23,443 bases of DNA from Actinomycetales bacterium UBA1416 (GCA_002304945.1 DBPQ01000087.1:1-23443), one strand, 5' to 3'; positions 1 to 8,708 are shown, counted from the first letter of the stretch. The notes: a model not told the origin generated them from the sequence alone. Program-made: numbers and translations.

Positions 1-534
1 CGCGTCGCGGGCCGCGTGGCCGCCGGAGCCGGCCTCGCCGGCCTGGCGACCGCCGGTGTCCTCCTCATGGGCGGGTTGCCCGCCGCGTCCCCGGACCTGC
101 TGCGCGACCCCACCGGTGGTGCGGCGTTCCGGGCCACCGTCCAGGCGAGCGTCTCCGACTCGACCGAGGCGACGGTGGCCGGGCTGCGGGACCACGGCTG
201 GGCGCTCCCGGCGGAGCTGCCGGCCGATCTCCACATCTCCGCGGCCACCCTCCACGAGGTGGAGGGAGTGGAGCTCCTCGAGGTCGAGGTGGTGGGCCCC
301 GCGGGTGCCGTCCGGCTGCTGCAGGTGCACGGTGCCCTCGATGCGGCAGACCTGCCCGCCGACGCCGAACTCGTCCAGTGCGGCGGTGTCGCGGCGGTCC
401 TCACCGGCGAGCCCGCCACCCGCGCGCGCGTGGCGGCACTCCTGCCGGCCGCACCGGTTGACTCCTCGATGGCCGGGCGCTTTGATCGGGGAGTGCAGGC
501 AATCGTCTCCCTCCTCCGCGAGGTCTCCCCATGA
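1..534 (+). CDS. Probable anti-sigma factor, C-terminal part (5' end outside window)
   Basis: The reading frame is open from base 1, so the start lies upstream and only the last 177 codons are seen. A GTG at 16 could serve as a start but would fall inside the membrane helix, so truncation by the window edge is more likely. The visible part opens with one hydrophobic, glycine/alanine-rich segment (roughly the first 28 codons), followed by an acidic, soluble domain of about 140 residues with no motif I recognise. Its stop overlaps the htrA start (ATGA at 531-534), which indicates translational coupling. In many actinobacteria the gene directly before this htrA is a membrane-linked zinc-finger anti-sigma factor for an ECF sigma factor (sigE-rseA-htrA in mycobacteria). 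The zinc-binding N-terminus would lie upstream and cannot be checked. The anti-sigma role is inferred from position and topology only. Confidence 0.55.
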   Translation, partial: RVAGRVAAGAGLAGLATAGVLLMGGLPAASPDLLRDPTGGAAFRATVQASVSDSTEATVAGLRDHGWALPAELPADLHISAATLHEVEGVELLEVEVVGPAGAVRLLQVHGALDAADLPADAELVQCGGVAAVLTGEPATRARVAALLPAAPVDSSMAGRFDRGVQAIVSLLREVSP

Positions 535-1817
535 CGTCCGACGAGCGCTGGATGCCGCCCCGCGACCCGGAGGCACGGCCGGACGCGGTAGCTGAGCGCC
601 CGTCCCCCGGCTGGGGCGCGCCCGGCGCCCCGCCGCCCGGACCGCCACCGTTCGCGGTCACCCAGCCGATGTCGCCGCCCTGGCCCGGCACCCCGGTGAC
701 CACTCCGCCCGCCGACCGCCGCCGTCGCGGACCTCGCACGGTGCGTCGCGGCACCGCCGCCCTCCTCGCCGTCCTCGGCCTCCTGGCGGGCCTCATCCTC
801 GGCGCCGTGGGGGCCCGCGAGTACTTCGGGCTCGCCCCGGCGGCGTCGCAGGCGCCCACGTCCACGACCACCGTCGGCGTGCGCCCCCCTGACTCGGTGG
901 CGGGCATCGCCCAGGCAGTGGTGCCCTCCACGGTGTACATCGAAGCAGCCACCGGCACGGGGGCGGCCTCGGGAACCGGGCTCATCCTGCGGCCCGACGG
1001 CTACATCGTCACCAACAACCACGTGATTGACGTGGCCGTGGCCGGAGGCACCATCCAGGTCACCTTCTCCGACGGCACGGTGGAGGAGGCCGAGGTGGTG
1101 GGACGCACCTCGGACTACGACCTTGCCGTGCTCAAGGTCGAGCGCACCGGCCTCGACGCACTCCCGCTCGCCGACTCCGACTCGGTGATGGTGGGGGATC
1201 CGGTCGTGGCGGTCGGCGCGCCCCTCGGGCTGGAGGGCACCGTGACGTCCGGCATCGTCTCGGCCCTCAACCGGGCGGTCACGGCCGGATCGGCCACGGA
1301 GACGTCCTTCATCAACGCCATCCAGACCGACGCCGCCATCAACCCCGGCAACTCCGGGGGACCGCTCGTGAACGCCGTCGGTGAGGTCATCGGCATCAAC
1401 ACGGCCATCGCCCAGGCGTCGGGAACCGGGGCGGCGACGGGCAGCATCGGCCTCGGCTTCGCCATCCCGTCGAACCAGGTGCGGCGGACCACCGACGAGA
1501 TCATCGAGACCGGCCGGGCCACCTACCCGATCATCGGGATCCTCCTCGACGGCCGGCACCGCGGAGAGGGCGTCATGGTGGCCACCACCGCGACGGACGG
1601 CAACGAGCCGGTGACGCCCGGCGGCCCGGGGGAGGAGGCGGGGATCCGGCCCGGCGACATCATCCTGTCCATCGACGGCCGCCCCATGACCAGCCCCGAC
1701 GAGGTCATCGTCTACGTCCGCGCGAACTCGCCGGGCGACACCATCACCCTCACGATCCGCCGTGGGGGCACGGAGCAGGACGTCGACGTCGTGCTCGGCG
1801 AGCAGGAGGCGAACTAG
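531..1817 (+). CDS. htrA: HtrA/DegP-family membrane-anchored serine protease with PDZ domain
   Basis: The 428-residue product is an S1C-type protease that degrades or refolds misfolded envelope proteins. Residues 1-70 are a proline-rich cytoplasmic tail. Residues about 74-95 form one transmembrane helix that places the protease outside the membrane. The chymotrypsin-fold domain spans about 122-330, with the catalytic triad visible: His164 in TNNHVI, Asp197 in DYDLAV, and Ser275 in NPGNSGGPL. A PDZ domain covers about 335-425, with the typical EEAGIRPGDIILSIDG stretch at 368-383. The ATG overlaps the stop of the preceding gene by 4 nt, so both are probably made from one mRNA under the upstream stress-sigma promoter. 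The gene ends 10 nt before the convergent tatB stop. Length and domain order are normal for actinobacterial HtrA proteins. Confidence 0.95.
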   Translation: MTSDERWMPPRDPEARPDAVAERPSPGWGAPGAPPPGPPPFAVTQPMSPPWPGTPVTTPPADRRRRGPRTVRRGTAALLAVLGLLAGLILGAVGAREYFGLAPAASQAPTSTTTVGVRPPDSVAGIAQAVVPSTVYIEAATGTGAASGTGLILRPDGYIVTNNHVIDVAVAGGTIQVTFSDGTVEEAEVVGRTSDYDLAVLKVERTGLDALPLADSDSVMVGDPVVAVGAPLGLEGTVTSGIVSALNRAVTAGSATETSFINAIQTDAAINPGNSGGPLVNAVGEVIGINTAIAQASGTGAATGSIGLGFAIPSNQVRRTTDEIIETGRATYPIIGILLDGRHRGEGVMVATTATDGNEPVTPGGPGEEAGIRPGDIILSIDGRPMTSPDEVIVYVRANSPGDTITLTIRRGGTEQDVDVVLGEQEAN

Positions 1818-1827
1818 TCCGTCGCCG

Positions 1828-2202
1828 TCAGGTCGCCTCGTCGTCGAAGGGAACCGCCGGTGGGCCCTCGGACCCCGGCCCCGGCGTCTCGTGGGTCGCC
1901 TCCCGCGGCGCCGCGGGAGGCGGGGCGGGACGGGACGGCTTGGCCGGGGAGTCGTCCATCAACGCCTCGCGGACGATGCGGCGCGGGTCGTACTGCCGGG
2001 GATCCAGCGACTTCAGGTCCGTGAGGTCGTCCCCCAGTTCGTCCTTCAACGAGGACTTGGCCTGGCGGAGCAGGTCCCGCGCCATGCGGGTGGCGCGGCC
2101 CAGCTGGCCGGCGATCTCGGGCAGCTTCTCGGGGCCGACGACCAGCAGCACGACGAGCAGGAGGACCATCGCCTCCCAGCCGTTGATGCCGGTGCCGCCC
2201 AT
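1828..2202 (-). CDS. tatB: Sec-independent protein translocase subunit TatB
   Basis: The 124-residue product is the TatB component of the twin-arginine translocase, which with TatA and TatC exports folded proteins. The start is the ATG at 2202: it gives a short periplasmic N-terminus, a membrane helix at about residues 9-22, the GPEKLPE hinge at 23-29, and an amphipathic helix at 30-55. A stretch ending in DPRRIVREAL is typical of actinobacterial TatB. The C-terminal third is proline-rich and acidic. The ATG lies 2 nt after the mrp stop, so tatB is the last gene of the leftward operon. A longer frame extends upstream inside mrp but has only random basic sequence and was not used. In mycobacteria tatB follows htrA on the same strand; here it is convergent with htrA. 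Confidence 0.93.
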   Translation of the reverse strand: MGGTGINGWEAMVLLLVVLLVVGPEKLPEIAGQLGRATRMARDLLRQAKSSLKDELGDDLTDLKSLDPRQYDPRRIVREALMDDSPAKPSRPAPPPAAPREATHETPGPGSEGPPAVPFDDEAT

Positions 2203-2204
2203 CG

Positions 2205-3329
2205 CTACCTCGGGTTGATGCCCAGGGAGCGGCCCGCGAGGCCCCGCGCCCGAGTGGCGAGATGGTCGGCCACGCCGGCCAGCGCCTGGGCCGCGCCGGA
2301 CTCCGGGGCAGCCATGACGACGGGGACGCCGGCGTCCCCGGCCTCCCGGAGCCGCTTCTCGAGCGGCACCTGCGCGAGGACCGGCACCGGGTAGCCGAGG
2401 CCGGCCGTGAGCACGCGGGCGACCTCCTCCCCACCCCCGGAGCCGAAGATCTCCATGCGGGTGCCGTCCGGCGCCTCGAGCCACGACATGTTCTCCACGA
2501 CTCCGACGACGTGCTGGTGCGTCTGGTGGGAGATGATCCCCGCCCGCTGGGCGACCTCGGAGGCCGCGAGCTGCGGCGTCGTGACGACGAGGATCTCCGA
2601 GCTGGGCACGAGCTGTGCGATCGAGATCGCGATGTCCCCGGTACCGGGCGGGAGGTCGAGGAGGAGGACGTCGAGGTCCCCCCAGAAGACGTCACCGAGG
2701 AACTGCTGCATCGCCCGGTGCAACATGGGGCCGCGCCAGACGATCGGGGCGCCGGGAGCGGCGAACATCCCGATCGAGATCACCTTCACCCCGTGGGCGA
2801 CGGGCGGGACGATCATGTCGTCGAGCGTGGTGGGAGGGTGCTCGACGCCGAGCATGCGCGGGATGGAGAAGCCGTAGATGTCGGCGTCCAGCACACCGAC
2901 CTTGAGGCCTCTCTCGGCAAGCGCCACGGCCAGGTTCGCGGTGACCGTCGACTTGCCGACCCCGCCCTTGCCGGAGGTGACGGCGTACACGCGGGTGAGC
3001 GAGCCGGGTTGGGAGAACGGGATCACGGGTTCGGGGGTGCCGCCCCGCAGCTTGGTCCGCAGGTCCTTGCGCTGCTGGTCGGTCATGACGCCCATGACCA
3101 CCTCGACCGAGGTGACTCCCTCGAGCGCCTCGACGGCGGTGGTGACGTCCCGCGTGATGGTGTCCCGCAGGGGGCAGCCCTGCGTGGTGAGGTCGATGCC
3201 GACCACCACGTCCCCGCCGTCGACCGTGACGCTGCGCACCATGTCGAGCTCCGTGATCGGCTTGCGGATCTCGGGATCGAGAACGGAGGCGAGGCGTGTC
3301 CGGACTGCTTCTTCGGTGAGGACGGGCAT
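2205..3329 (-). CDS. mrp: Mrp/NBP35-family iron-sulfur cluster carrier ATPase (ApbC-like)
   Basis: The 374-residue product belongs to the Mrp/ApbC P-loop proteins, which bind and deliver Fe-S clusters to apo-proteins. An N-terminal MIP18/DUF59 domain covers about 1-90 and includes the QGCPLRD stretch with Cys52. The ATPase domain follows, with the deviant Walker A SGKGGVGKST at 119-128 and the signature LLLDLPPGTGD later in the domain. The CxxC pair that many Mrp proteins carry after the ENMSW segment is absent: the sequence there reads APDGTRMEIFG. To my knowledge this is common in actinobacterial members, so cluster binding must use other ligands or Cys52. The gene lies 10 nt after the DUF1003 stop and 2 nt before tatB. 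It probably belongs to a four-gene operon. Confidence 0.93.
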   Translation of the reverse strand: MPVLTEEAVRTRLASVLDPEIRKPITELDMVRSVTVDGGDVVVGIDLTTQGCPLRDTITRDVTTAVEALEGVTSVEVVMGVMTDQQRKDLRTKLRGGTPEPVIPFSQPGSLTRVYAVTSGKGGVGKSTVTANLAVALAERGLKVGVLDADIYGFSIPRMLGVEHPPTTLDDMIVPPVAHGVKVISIGMFAAPGAPIVWRGPMLHRAMQQFLGDVFWGDLDVLLLDLPPGTGDIAISIAQLVPSSEILVVTTPQLAASEVAQRAGIISHQTHQHVVGVVENMSWLEAPDGTRMEIFGSGGGEEVARVLTAGLGYPVPVLAQVPLEKRLREAGDAGVPVVMAAPESGAAQALAGVADHLATRARGLAGRSLGINPR

Positions 3330-3339
3330 GGCCCCGATC

Positions 3340-3864
3340 CTACAGCCGGTCCTGTGCCGCCCCGGAATCCGGTTCCCCGGCCTCCTCGCGCCTCATCTCG
3401 GCGAGGAGGTCCTCCAGCAGGTCGCGGAGCTCTGCCCGCACGTAGTCCCGGGTGGCGACCTCCCCCATCGCGATGCGGAGCGCGGCGATCTCGCGGGCGA
3501 GGTACTCGGTGTCCGCCAGGTTGCGCTCCGCGCGGAGGCGGTCCTGCTCGGCGGTGACGCGGTCGCGGTCGTCCTGCCGGTTCTGCGCGAGCAGGATCAG
3601 CGGCGCGGCGAACGACGCCTGCAGGGACAGCATGAGGGTGAGCGCGGTGAATCCCAGGTCCGCCCGGTCGGTGCGCAGGGTCTCCGGCGCCCACGTGTTC
3701 CACGCCAGCCAGACCAGCACGAACAGGGTGAGCCAGATGAGGAACTGCGGGGTCCCGGTGAAGCGGGCGATCCCCTCCGCGGCCCGGGCCACCGGTTCGG
3801 ACTGGAGGTCCACGCGGGGCAGGCGCTTGCGGTACTCCTTCGGCTGGTCGAGTCGTTCAGCCAT
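3340..3864 (-). CDS. DUF1003 family membrane protein
   Basis: The product has 174 residues. Two hydrophobic segments are seen at about 41-60 and 70-93. They are followed by the family's hallmark stretch around residues 76-99 (LMLSLQASFAAPLILLAQNRQ), then a charged, probably coiled-coil C-terminal half rich in Arg, Glu and Asp. The biochemical role of DUF1003 proteins is not established. The conserved link to the CBS/MgtE-N gene suggests a membrane partner for that cytosolic sensor, for example in divalent-cation homeostasis (inference). The ATG at 3864 overlaps the end of the upstream gene by 8 nt, so translation is probably coupled. Confidence 0.88.
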   Translation of the reverse strand: MAERLDQPKEYRKRLPRVDLQSEPVARAAEGIARFTGTPQFLIWLTLFVLVWLAWNTWAPETLRTDRADLGFTALTLMLSLQASFAAPLILLAQNRQDDRDRVTAEQDRLRAERNLADTEYLAREIAALRIAMGEVATRDYVRAELRDLLEDLLAEMRREEAGEPDSGAAQDRL

Positions 3865-5149
3865 GGAGCATCCTCAGGTCGGCGTTGTCCGTGACCTCGT
3901 CCTCGACCTCACGCCAGTTCTCGGGCAGCAGGTTGTCCAGGACGTCGTCCACGGAGACCGCGCCGAGCAGGCGCCGGTTGTCGTCGAGCACGGGCAGGGC
4001 CGTGTTGTTGTACGTCGCGAGCAGACGGGTCACCTTGCTGATGGTGTCCTCGGGTGTCACTGCCTCCACGTCGGTGTCGAGGAAGTTGCCCAGCGGCTCG
4101 TTGGGCGGTTCGCGCAGGGCGCGCTGCAGGTGCACGACCCCGAGGAAGCGCCCGGTCGGCGTCTCGAGCGGCGGGCGGGCCACGAAGATCATGGTGCACA
4201 GGGCCGGGTTGATGTCCCGCCGCCGCGCGTGCGCCAGCGCGGTCGCGACGGTCGCCTCCGGGCCCAGGATGATCGGCTCGGTGGTCATGAGGCCACCGGC
4301 GGTGCGCTCGTCGTAGGCGAGCAGCCGGCGGACGTCCCGCGCCTCCTCGGGCTCCATGAGGGCCAGGAGTTCGGTGGCCATCGACTCGGGGAGCTCAGAG
4401 ACCAGGTCCGCCGCGTCGTCGGGCTCCATGACGTCGAGGACGTCGGCGGCCCGACCCGCCTCGAGGCTGGAGACGATCGCCACCCGGTCCTCGTCGCCGA
4501 GTTCCTCGAGGACATCGGCCAGGCGGTCGTTGTCCAGCTCGGAGGCCACCTCGATGCGGCGGTCGTCCGGCAGGTCGTGGAGTACGTCCGCGAGGTCGGC
4601 GGGCTTCATGTCACCCAGGCTCGCCAGCAGGGAGGTGGCCCCCTGCTGCTCGGCGGACGGGCCGAGGCCGACGACGTCCGTGACGTCCACGACGAGGGTG
4701 GGACCGCGCCGCAGCAGAGCGCCGCCCTCGCGCCGGCGGACGAACAGCTTGGTCACGAGCCAGTCGCGGTTGCGCTGCTGCTCGATCGCGACGTCCTCGA
4801 TGCTGGCGCGGCCCGAGCCGTCCCGGAACGTCACCACGCGATCCAGGAGCTGGGAGACGACGAGTGTCTCGCTGGCTCGCTGCTCGAAGCGGCGGATGTT
4901 CACGAGGCCCGTCGTGATGACCGCGCCCGGTTCGATCCCCGTGACGCGCGTCAGCGGCACGAACACGCGGCGCCGGCCGCTCACCTCCACGACGAGCCCG
5001 ACCGCCCGGGGCGCGCCCTTGAGCGGGATCAGCACGACGACGTCGTGCACCTTGCCCACCTCGTCGCCGATGGGGTCGAAGACGGACGTGCCCGCGAGGC
5101 GTGCCACGTAGACCCGCGTCGGGGCGCTCGAACGGGGGGTGCTCGTCAC
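3857..5149 (-). CDS. PRC-barrel, MgtE N-terminal and CBS domain protein without a transport domain
   Basis: The product has 430 residues and no membrane helices. Residues 12-165 hold two PRC-barrel-like beta segments. Residues about 175-280 form an MgtE N domain made of helical repeats (LADVLHDLPDD, LADVLEELGDED, AADVLDVMEPDD), ending in the MgtE-type YDERTAGGLMT at 279-289. Residues 287-430 are a CBS pair. In true MgtE channels these modules sense intracellular magnesium and gate a membrane pore. Here the pore is missing, so a regulatory or sensor role is likely, perhaps with the DUF1003 membrane protein encoded downstream. This layout matches the conserved actinobacterial gene next to mrp (Rv1232c-type). 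The GTG start at 5149 lies 6 nt after a TAGGCT box and has no Shine-Dalgarno sequence, which fits a leaderless mRNA that heads the operon. Confidence 0.9.
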   Translation of the reverse strand: MTSTPRSSAPTRVYVARLAGTSVFDPIGDEVGKVHDVVVLIPLKGAPRAVGLVVEVSGRRRVFVPLTRVTGIEPGAVITTGLVNIRRFEQRASETLVVSQLLDRVVTFRDGSGRASIEDVAIEQQRNRDWLVTKLFVRRREGGALLRRGPTLVVDVTDVVGLGPSAEQQGATSLLASLGDMKPADLADVLHDLPDDRRIEVASELDNDRLADVLEELGDEDRVAIVSSLEAGRAADVLDVMEPDDAADLVSELPESMATELLALMEPEEARDVRRLLAYDERTAGGLMTTEPIILGPEATVATALAHARRRDINPALCTMIFVARPPLETPTGRFLGVVHLQRALREPPNEPLGNFLDTDVEAVTPEDTISKVTRLLATYNNTALPVLDDNRRLLGAVSVDDVLDNLLPENWREVEDEVTDNADLRMLHG

Positions 5150-5155
5150 GCGACC

Positions 5156-5161
5156 AGCCTA
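5156..5161 (-). promoter_or_regulatory. -10 box for the leftward CBS-DUF1003-mrp-tatB operon (leaderless start)
   Basis: On the minus strand TAGGCT ends 6 nt before the GTG start at 5149. No Shine-Dalgarno sequence is present and no convincing -35 box was found. Confidence 0.55.
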
Positions 5162-5225
5162 CGGCCCGCATCCCCGCCCGCGCACCGCCCCCACGCACCC
5201 AGCGAGTTCCCAGCATGGTGCGGGA

Positions 5226-5231
5226 TACTGT
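5226..5231 (+). promoter_or_regulatory. -10 box for the general stress protein gene (leaderless start)
   Basis: TACTGT ends 5 nt before the ATG at 5237, and no Shine-Dalgarno sequence lies between them. It is divergent from the operon promoter at 5156-5161. Confidence 0.5.
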
Positions 5232-5236
5232 CCGAC

Positions 5237-5821
5237 ATGACACAGATGAGTTCGTGGCAGCGCCTCGGGGTGATTCCCCTCGGGGAGGAGATCGCCACGT
5301 TCGAGAAGTACGAGCAGGCACAGGCAGCGGTCGACGCCCTCGCGGACGCGGGGTTCCCCGTCCAGAAGGTCTCCATCATCGGTACCGACCTGCGGATGGT
5401 GGAGCGGGTGACAGGGCGGATGAACCTCGGGCGGGCCGCCCTCTCCGGTGCGCTGTCCGGCATGTGGTTCGGCCTCATGATCGGGCTGCTCTGGGTGATC
5501 GTCGGCGCGCCGGACCTTTCCCCGGTGGTGCTCGGCGTCACCTTCGGCGCCGTGTTCGGCGCGCTCTTCGGGCTCGCCGCCCACGCGCTGTCGGGTGGGA
5601 AACGGGACTTCACGTCGATCAGCCAGGTGGTGGCCACCCGTTACGGCCTGCGTTGCGAGACCGAGGTGGCCTTCCGCTGCCGCCAGGTCCTCACCGAGCG
5701 CGGGATCGTCACGCCGCCGGTCGCGCCGGCCGTGGTGGACCTCACCGAGCCGCCCCGGTACGGGGAACGCATCGCGCACCCCGAGCAGCGGCCCACCCCG
5801 GAGGCCGGTTCCCCGTCCTAG
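5237..5821 (+). CDS. General stress protein, YflT/GSP17M-like, membrane-associated
   Basis: The product has 194 residues. The N-terminal ~75 residues match the YflT/GSP17M pattern: GEEIATFEKYEQAQAAVDAL, then a hydrophobic strand with KVSIIGTDLRMVERVTGR. Two glycine-rich transmembrane helices follow, at about 75-98 and 103-125. The C-terminus is a cytosolic tail rich in Pro and Glu. The family is named from stress-induced Bacillus proteins; its biochemical role is unknown. The ATG at 5237 was chosen because it directly precedes the conserved N-terminus and follows a -10 box. The frame is open further upstream, but that sequence lies inside the opposite-strand operon. It converges with aminopeptidase P, 16 nt apart. 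Confidence 0.87.
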   Translation: MTQMSSWQRLGVIPLGEEIATFEKYEQAQAAVDALADAGFPVQKVSIIGTDLRMVERVTGRMNLGRAALSGALSGMWFGLMIGLLWVIVGAPDLSPVVLGVTFGAVFGALFGLAAHALSGGKRDFTSISQVVATRYGLRCETEVAFRCRQVLTERGIVTPPVAPAVVDLTEPPRYGERIAHPEQRPTPEAGSPS

Positions 5822-5837
5822 TTCGCTCGTCCGATCG

Positions 5838-7331
5838 TCACTTCGCGGCGAGGACCCGGGCCATCCAGCTCTCGACGTCCGCGATCGTGCGCGGGATGTC
5901 CTCGCTGAGACGCACCGGTCCCTCCTCGGTCATGAGGATGTCATCCTCGATGCGCACGCCAATGCCCCGGAACCGCTCGGGGACGGCCAGGTCGTCCTCC
6001 CGGAAGTACAGGCCGGGCTCGATCGTGAACACCATCCCGGGCCGCAGTTCGCCGTCCAGGTAGAGCTCGCGCCTCGCCTGCGCGCAGTCGTGGACGTCGA
6101 GGCCGAGATGGTGCGAGGTGCCGTGCACCATCCACCGCCGGTGGTACTGGCCCTCCGGCTCGAGTGACTCGGCGGCCGTGACGGGCAGCATCCCCCAGCC
6201 GTCGAGGCGCTGCGCGATCACCTCCATCGCCGCGGCGTGGACGTCCCGGAACCGCGCTCCCGGAGCGCCAGCCCGCGCCAGGGCGGCCTCGCACGCTTCC
6301 AGGACGGCCTCGTAGACCTCCCGCTGCGGCTCGGTGAACACCCCGTCGACCGGCAGGGTCCGGGTGATGTCCGCCGTGTACAGCGAGTCCACCTCGATGC
6401 CCGCGTCCACGAGCACCAGGTCCCCGGCCCGCACCGCACCGTCGTTGGCGATCCAGTGCAGGGTGTTCGCGTGGTTCCCGGCGGCCGCGATGGTGTCATA
6501 CCCGAGGCCGTTGCCCTCCTCGCGGGCCCTGGCCTGGAACGCGCCCTCCAGCACCCGCTCGCCGCGGGGGTGCCGCACCGCACGAGGGAACGAGGCGATG
6601 ATCTCCTCGAAACCGGCGGCCGTGGCCGCCACCGCGGCGCGCAGCTCGCCGACCTCGTGCTCGTCCTTGAGGAGCCGCATCTCGGACAGAGCCTCGGCCA
6701 GGGCGGCGTCGACCGCCGAGTCCTCGACCACCCCCGCCTCGGACCGCACGCGCTCCACGAGCGCCGTGACGGCGGCGTCGGCCTGCGGGACCACGCGGAT
6801 CCGCACCCGTCCGGCGTCCTTCGCGACGGCGTCCGGAAGCGTGTCGAGGTGGGCGCACCGGATGCCGGTGAGTGCCTCGACCTGCTCGAGCGTGGGGCGC
6901 ACCCCCACCCAGAGCTCGCCGTACCGCGAGTCCGCGAAGAACTCCTCGGAGTCCTTGCCGGCGGCGGGACGGATGTACAGCACCGCCTCGTGGCCCTCCT
7001 CGGCGGGATCGAGCACGAGGACGGCATCCGGCTCCTGGTCCGTGCCGAGGCCGGTCAGGTGGGCGAAGGCGCTGTGGGGCCGGAAGCGGTGATCGGTGTC
7101 GTTGGAGCGCACCACGAGCTGGCCGGCGGGAATCACCAGGCGGTCGCCCGTGAACGACTCGCCGATGCGCCGCCGCCGCTCGGCCGCGAACGGGGCGGCG
7201 GCGGACCGCTCGGGAAGAACGGGTGGGCGCTCCTCCCAGCCGGTCGCGATGAACTCGCGGAACGCGCGGGAGCTGGGCCGGTGCGAACGGTTGTTCACCC
7301 GGTCGGAGAGTTGCTGGTCGTCGTCGGTCAT
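5838..7331 (-). CDS. pepP: Xaa-Pro aminopeptidase (aminopeptidase P, M24B)
   Basis: The 497-residue product removes N-terminal residues that precede proline, acting as a cytosolic dimetal peptidase. Residues about 45-185 form the aminopeptidase P N-terminal domain. Residues about 225-485 form the pita-bread catalytic domain. The five metal ligands are visible: Asp309 (LVDAG), Asp321 (TADITRT), His407 (HGTSHHLGLDVH), Glu438 (TIEPGLYF) and Glu462 (GVRIEDD). The catalytic His414 sits seven residues after His407, as in E. coli PepP. The N-terminal extension of about 45 residues is charged and not conserved. The ATG lies 6 nt after a TAGGCT box without a Shine-Dalgarno sequence, so the mRNA is probably leaderless and monocistronic. 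Length is normal for the actinobacterial enzymes. Confidence 0.95.
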   Translation of the reverse strand: MTDDDQQLSDRVNNRSHRPSSRAFREFIATGWEERPPVLPERSAAAPFAAERRRRIGESFTGDRLVIPAGQLVVRSNDTDHRFRPHSAFAHLTGLGTDQEPDAVLVLDPAEEGHEAVLYIRPAAGKDSEEFFADSRYGELWVGVRPTLEQVEALTGIRCAHLDTLPDAVAKDAGRVRIRVVPQADAAVTALVERVRSEAGVVEDSAVDAALAEALSEMRLLKDEHEVGELRAAVAATAAGFEEIIASFPRAVRHPRGERVLEGAFQARAREEGNGLGYDTIAAAGNHANTLHWIANDGAVRAGDLVLVDAGIEVDSLYTADITRTLPVDGVFTEPQREVYEAVLEACEAALARAGAPGARFRDVHAAAMEVIAQRLDGWGMLPVTAAESLEPEGQYHRRWMVHGTSHHLGLDVHDCAQARRELYLDGELRPGMVFTIEPGLYFREDDLAVPERFRGIGVRIEDDILMTEEGPVRLSEDIPRTIADVESWMARVLAAK

Positions 7332-7337
7332 GGTACG

Positions 7338-7343
7338 AGCCTA
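7338..7343 (-). promoter_or_regulatory. -10 box for pepP (leaderless start)
   Basis: TAGGCT on the minus strand ends 6 nt before the ATG at 7331. It is identical in sequence and spacing to the box before the CBS-domain gene. Confidence 0.55.
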
Positions 7344-7370
7344 GCCGGGGCCACCCCCGTCGGCCGGCCG

Positions 7371-8708
7371 TCAGTCGGTCAGGGCCTCACCGGCGAGCTC
7401 CGGCAGGAACAGTGCGGACACCATGGCGAGGAGGAACGCCGCGCCGAGGACGGCGAACAGGACGGGCAGGCCGCCGGCCGCCACGAGCGCGGGGACGACG
7501 AGCGGCGCCGTCATCGCCGCCACCCGGCCGAACGCCGTCGCACTCCCGCTGCCCGTGGCGCGCAGCGTCGTCGGGTAGACCTCCGGGGTGACCGCGTACA
7601 GCGCGCCCCAGGCGCCGAGGTTGAAGAAGGACAGCGCCATCCCGGTGGCCAGGATCATCGCCTCGCTCCCGGCCAGGCCGAACGCCACCGCGGCGACGGC
7701 GGAGCCCGCCAGGAACGTGGCGAGGGTCGGGCGCCGGCCCCACCGCTCGATGAGGACCGCGGCGAGTGCGTAGCCCGGCAGCTGCGCGAGGGTGATCCAC
7801 AGGGTGAACTCGAAGGACTTCACCAGGGGGAAGCCGCTGTTGAACAGCAGGGTCGGGAGCCAGATGAAGGCGCCGTAGTAGGCGAAGTTGACGCCGAACC
7901 ACGTGAGCCACAGGGCGACGGTGCGGCGCCGGTACGCCGGTTGCCACAACTCGGCCCACCGGGGCCTCGGCGCCTCCGGGAGGGTGGGGGAGTCCACGGG
8001 CTCGATCCCGGCGGCGTCCTCGAACCGGCGCACGGCGGCCTCCGCCTCGGCGGTGCGGCCTCGCCGCTCCAGGAAGCGCACCGACTCGGGCAGCGCGTAC
8101 CGGACGGCGAGGGCGTACACGGCGGGCACCGCACCGAGGGCAAGCGCCCACCGCCACCCGTCCTCAAGGGGAACGACGAAGTACCCGACGAGGGCGGCCA
8201 GCAGCCATCCGACGGCCCAGAAGGACTCCAGGGCCACCACCACGCGCCCCCTGATCCGCCGGGGCGCGTACTCGGAGACCAAGGTTGAGGCCACCGGGAG
8301 TTCCGCCCCGAGGCCGAGGCCCACGACGAAGCGCAGCGCGAGGAGCACGGCCAGCGAACCGGCGAGCGCCGAGGCCCCCGTGGCGAGACCGTACACCAGC
8401 AGGGTCAGGGCGAAGACGGAGCGGCGGCCGATCCGGTCGGCGAGCAGGCCTCCCAGGGTGGCGCCGACCGCCATGCCCACGAACCCGACCGAGGCGAGCG
8501 CCGAGAGTTCGCCGGAGCCCAGGCCCCACTCCGCCGCGAGCGCCGCCATGATGAAGGAGATGAGGCCCACGTCCATCGCGTCGAGGGCCCACCCGATCCC
8601 GGAGCCCACCAGCAGGCGCCCGTGGAGCCGGGTGAAGGGGAGCCGGTCCAGCCGTTCCGAGCGGGTGGCGGCGACGGGCATGAGCGGCGGGCCTGCTGTG
8701 CTCTCCAT
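7371..8708 (-). CDS. MFS transporter, NiaP/aromatic-acid:H+ symporter type
   Basis: The 445-residue product has about twelve hydrophobic segments. Helix 1 carries GWALDAMDVGLISF (Asp43, Asp46), a pattern typical of the aromatic-acid/H+ symporter and NiaP-like MFS branch. The loop after helix 2 holds motif A (GGLLADRIGRR, 87-96). The cytoplasmic middle loop begins PESVRFLERRG and the repeat of motif A reads ERWGRR. The substrate cannot be told from sequence; nicotinate-like or aromatic acids are the best guesses. The start at 8708 was chosen because a GATGCT box lies 7 nt upstream; an in-frame ATG at 8720 adds MLLL and is an alternative. The gene is divergent from the PHP gene. Confidence 0.85.
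   Translation of the reverse strand: MESTAGPPLMPVAATRSERLDRLPFTRLHGRLLVGSGIGWALDAMDVGLISFIMAALAAEWGLGSGELSALASVGFVGMAVGATLGGLLADRIGRRSVFALTLLVYGLATGASALAGSLAVLLALRFVVGLGLGAELPVASTLVSEYAPRRIRGRVVVALESFWAVGWLLAALVGYFVVPLEDGWRWALALGAVPAVYALAVRYALPESVRFLERRGRTAEAEAAVRRFEDAAGIEPVDSPTLPEAPRPRWAELWQPAYRRRTVALWLTWFGVNFAYYGAFIWLPTLLFNSGFPLVKSFEFTLWITLAQLPGYALAAVLIERWGRRPTLATFLAGSAVAAVAFGLAGSEAMILATGMALSFFNLGAWGALYAVTPEVYPTTLRATGSGSATAFGRVAAMTAPLVVPALVAAGGLPVLFAVLGAAFLLAMVSALFLPELAGEALTD

Noticed and set aside
3337..3342. TAGGAT box 7 nt before the mrp ATG, resembling the leaderless promoters
   Set aside because: Its TAG is the stop codon of the upstream DUF1003 gene, only 10 nt separates the genes, and AGGA may act as a ribosome binding site. 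Operon readthrough explains mrp expression.
6237..8288. Long plus-strand open frame across pepP and the MFS gene
   Set aside because: It spans two well-supported genes on the other strand and gives a low-complexity, His/Arg/Gly-rich translation.
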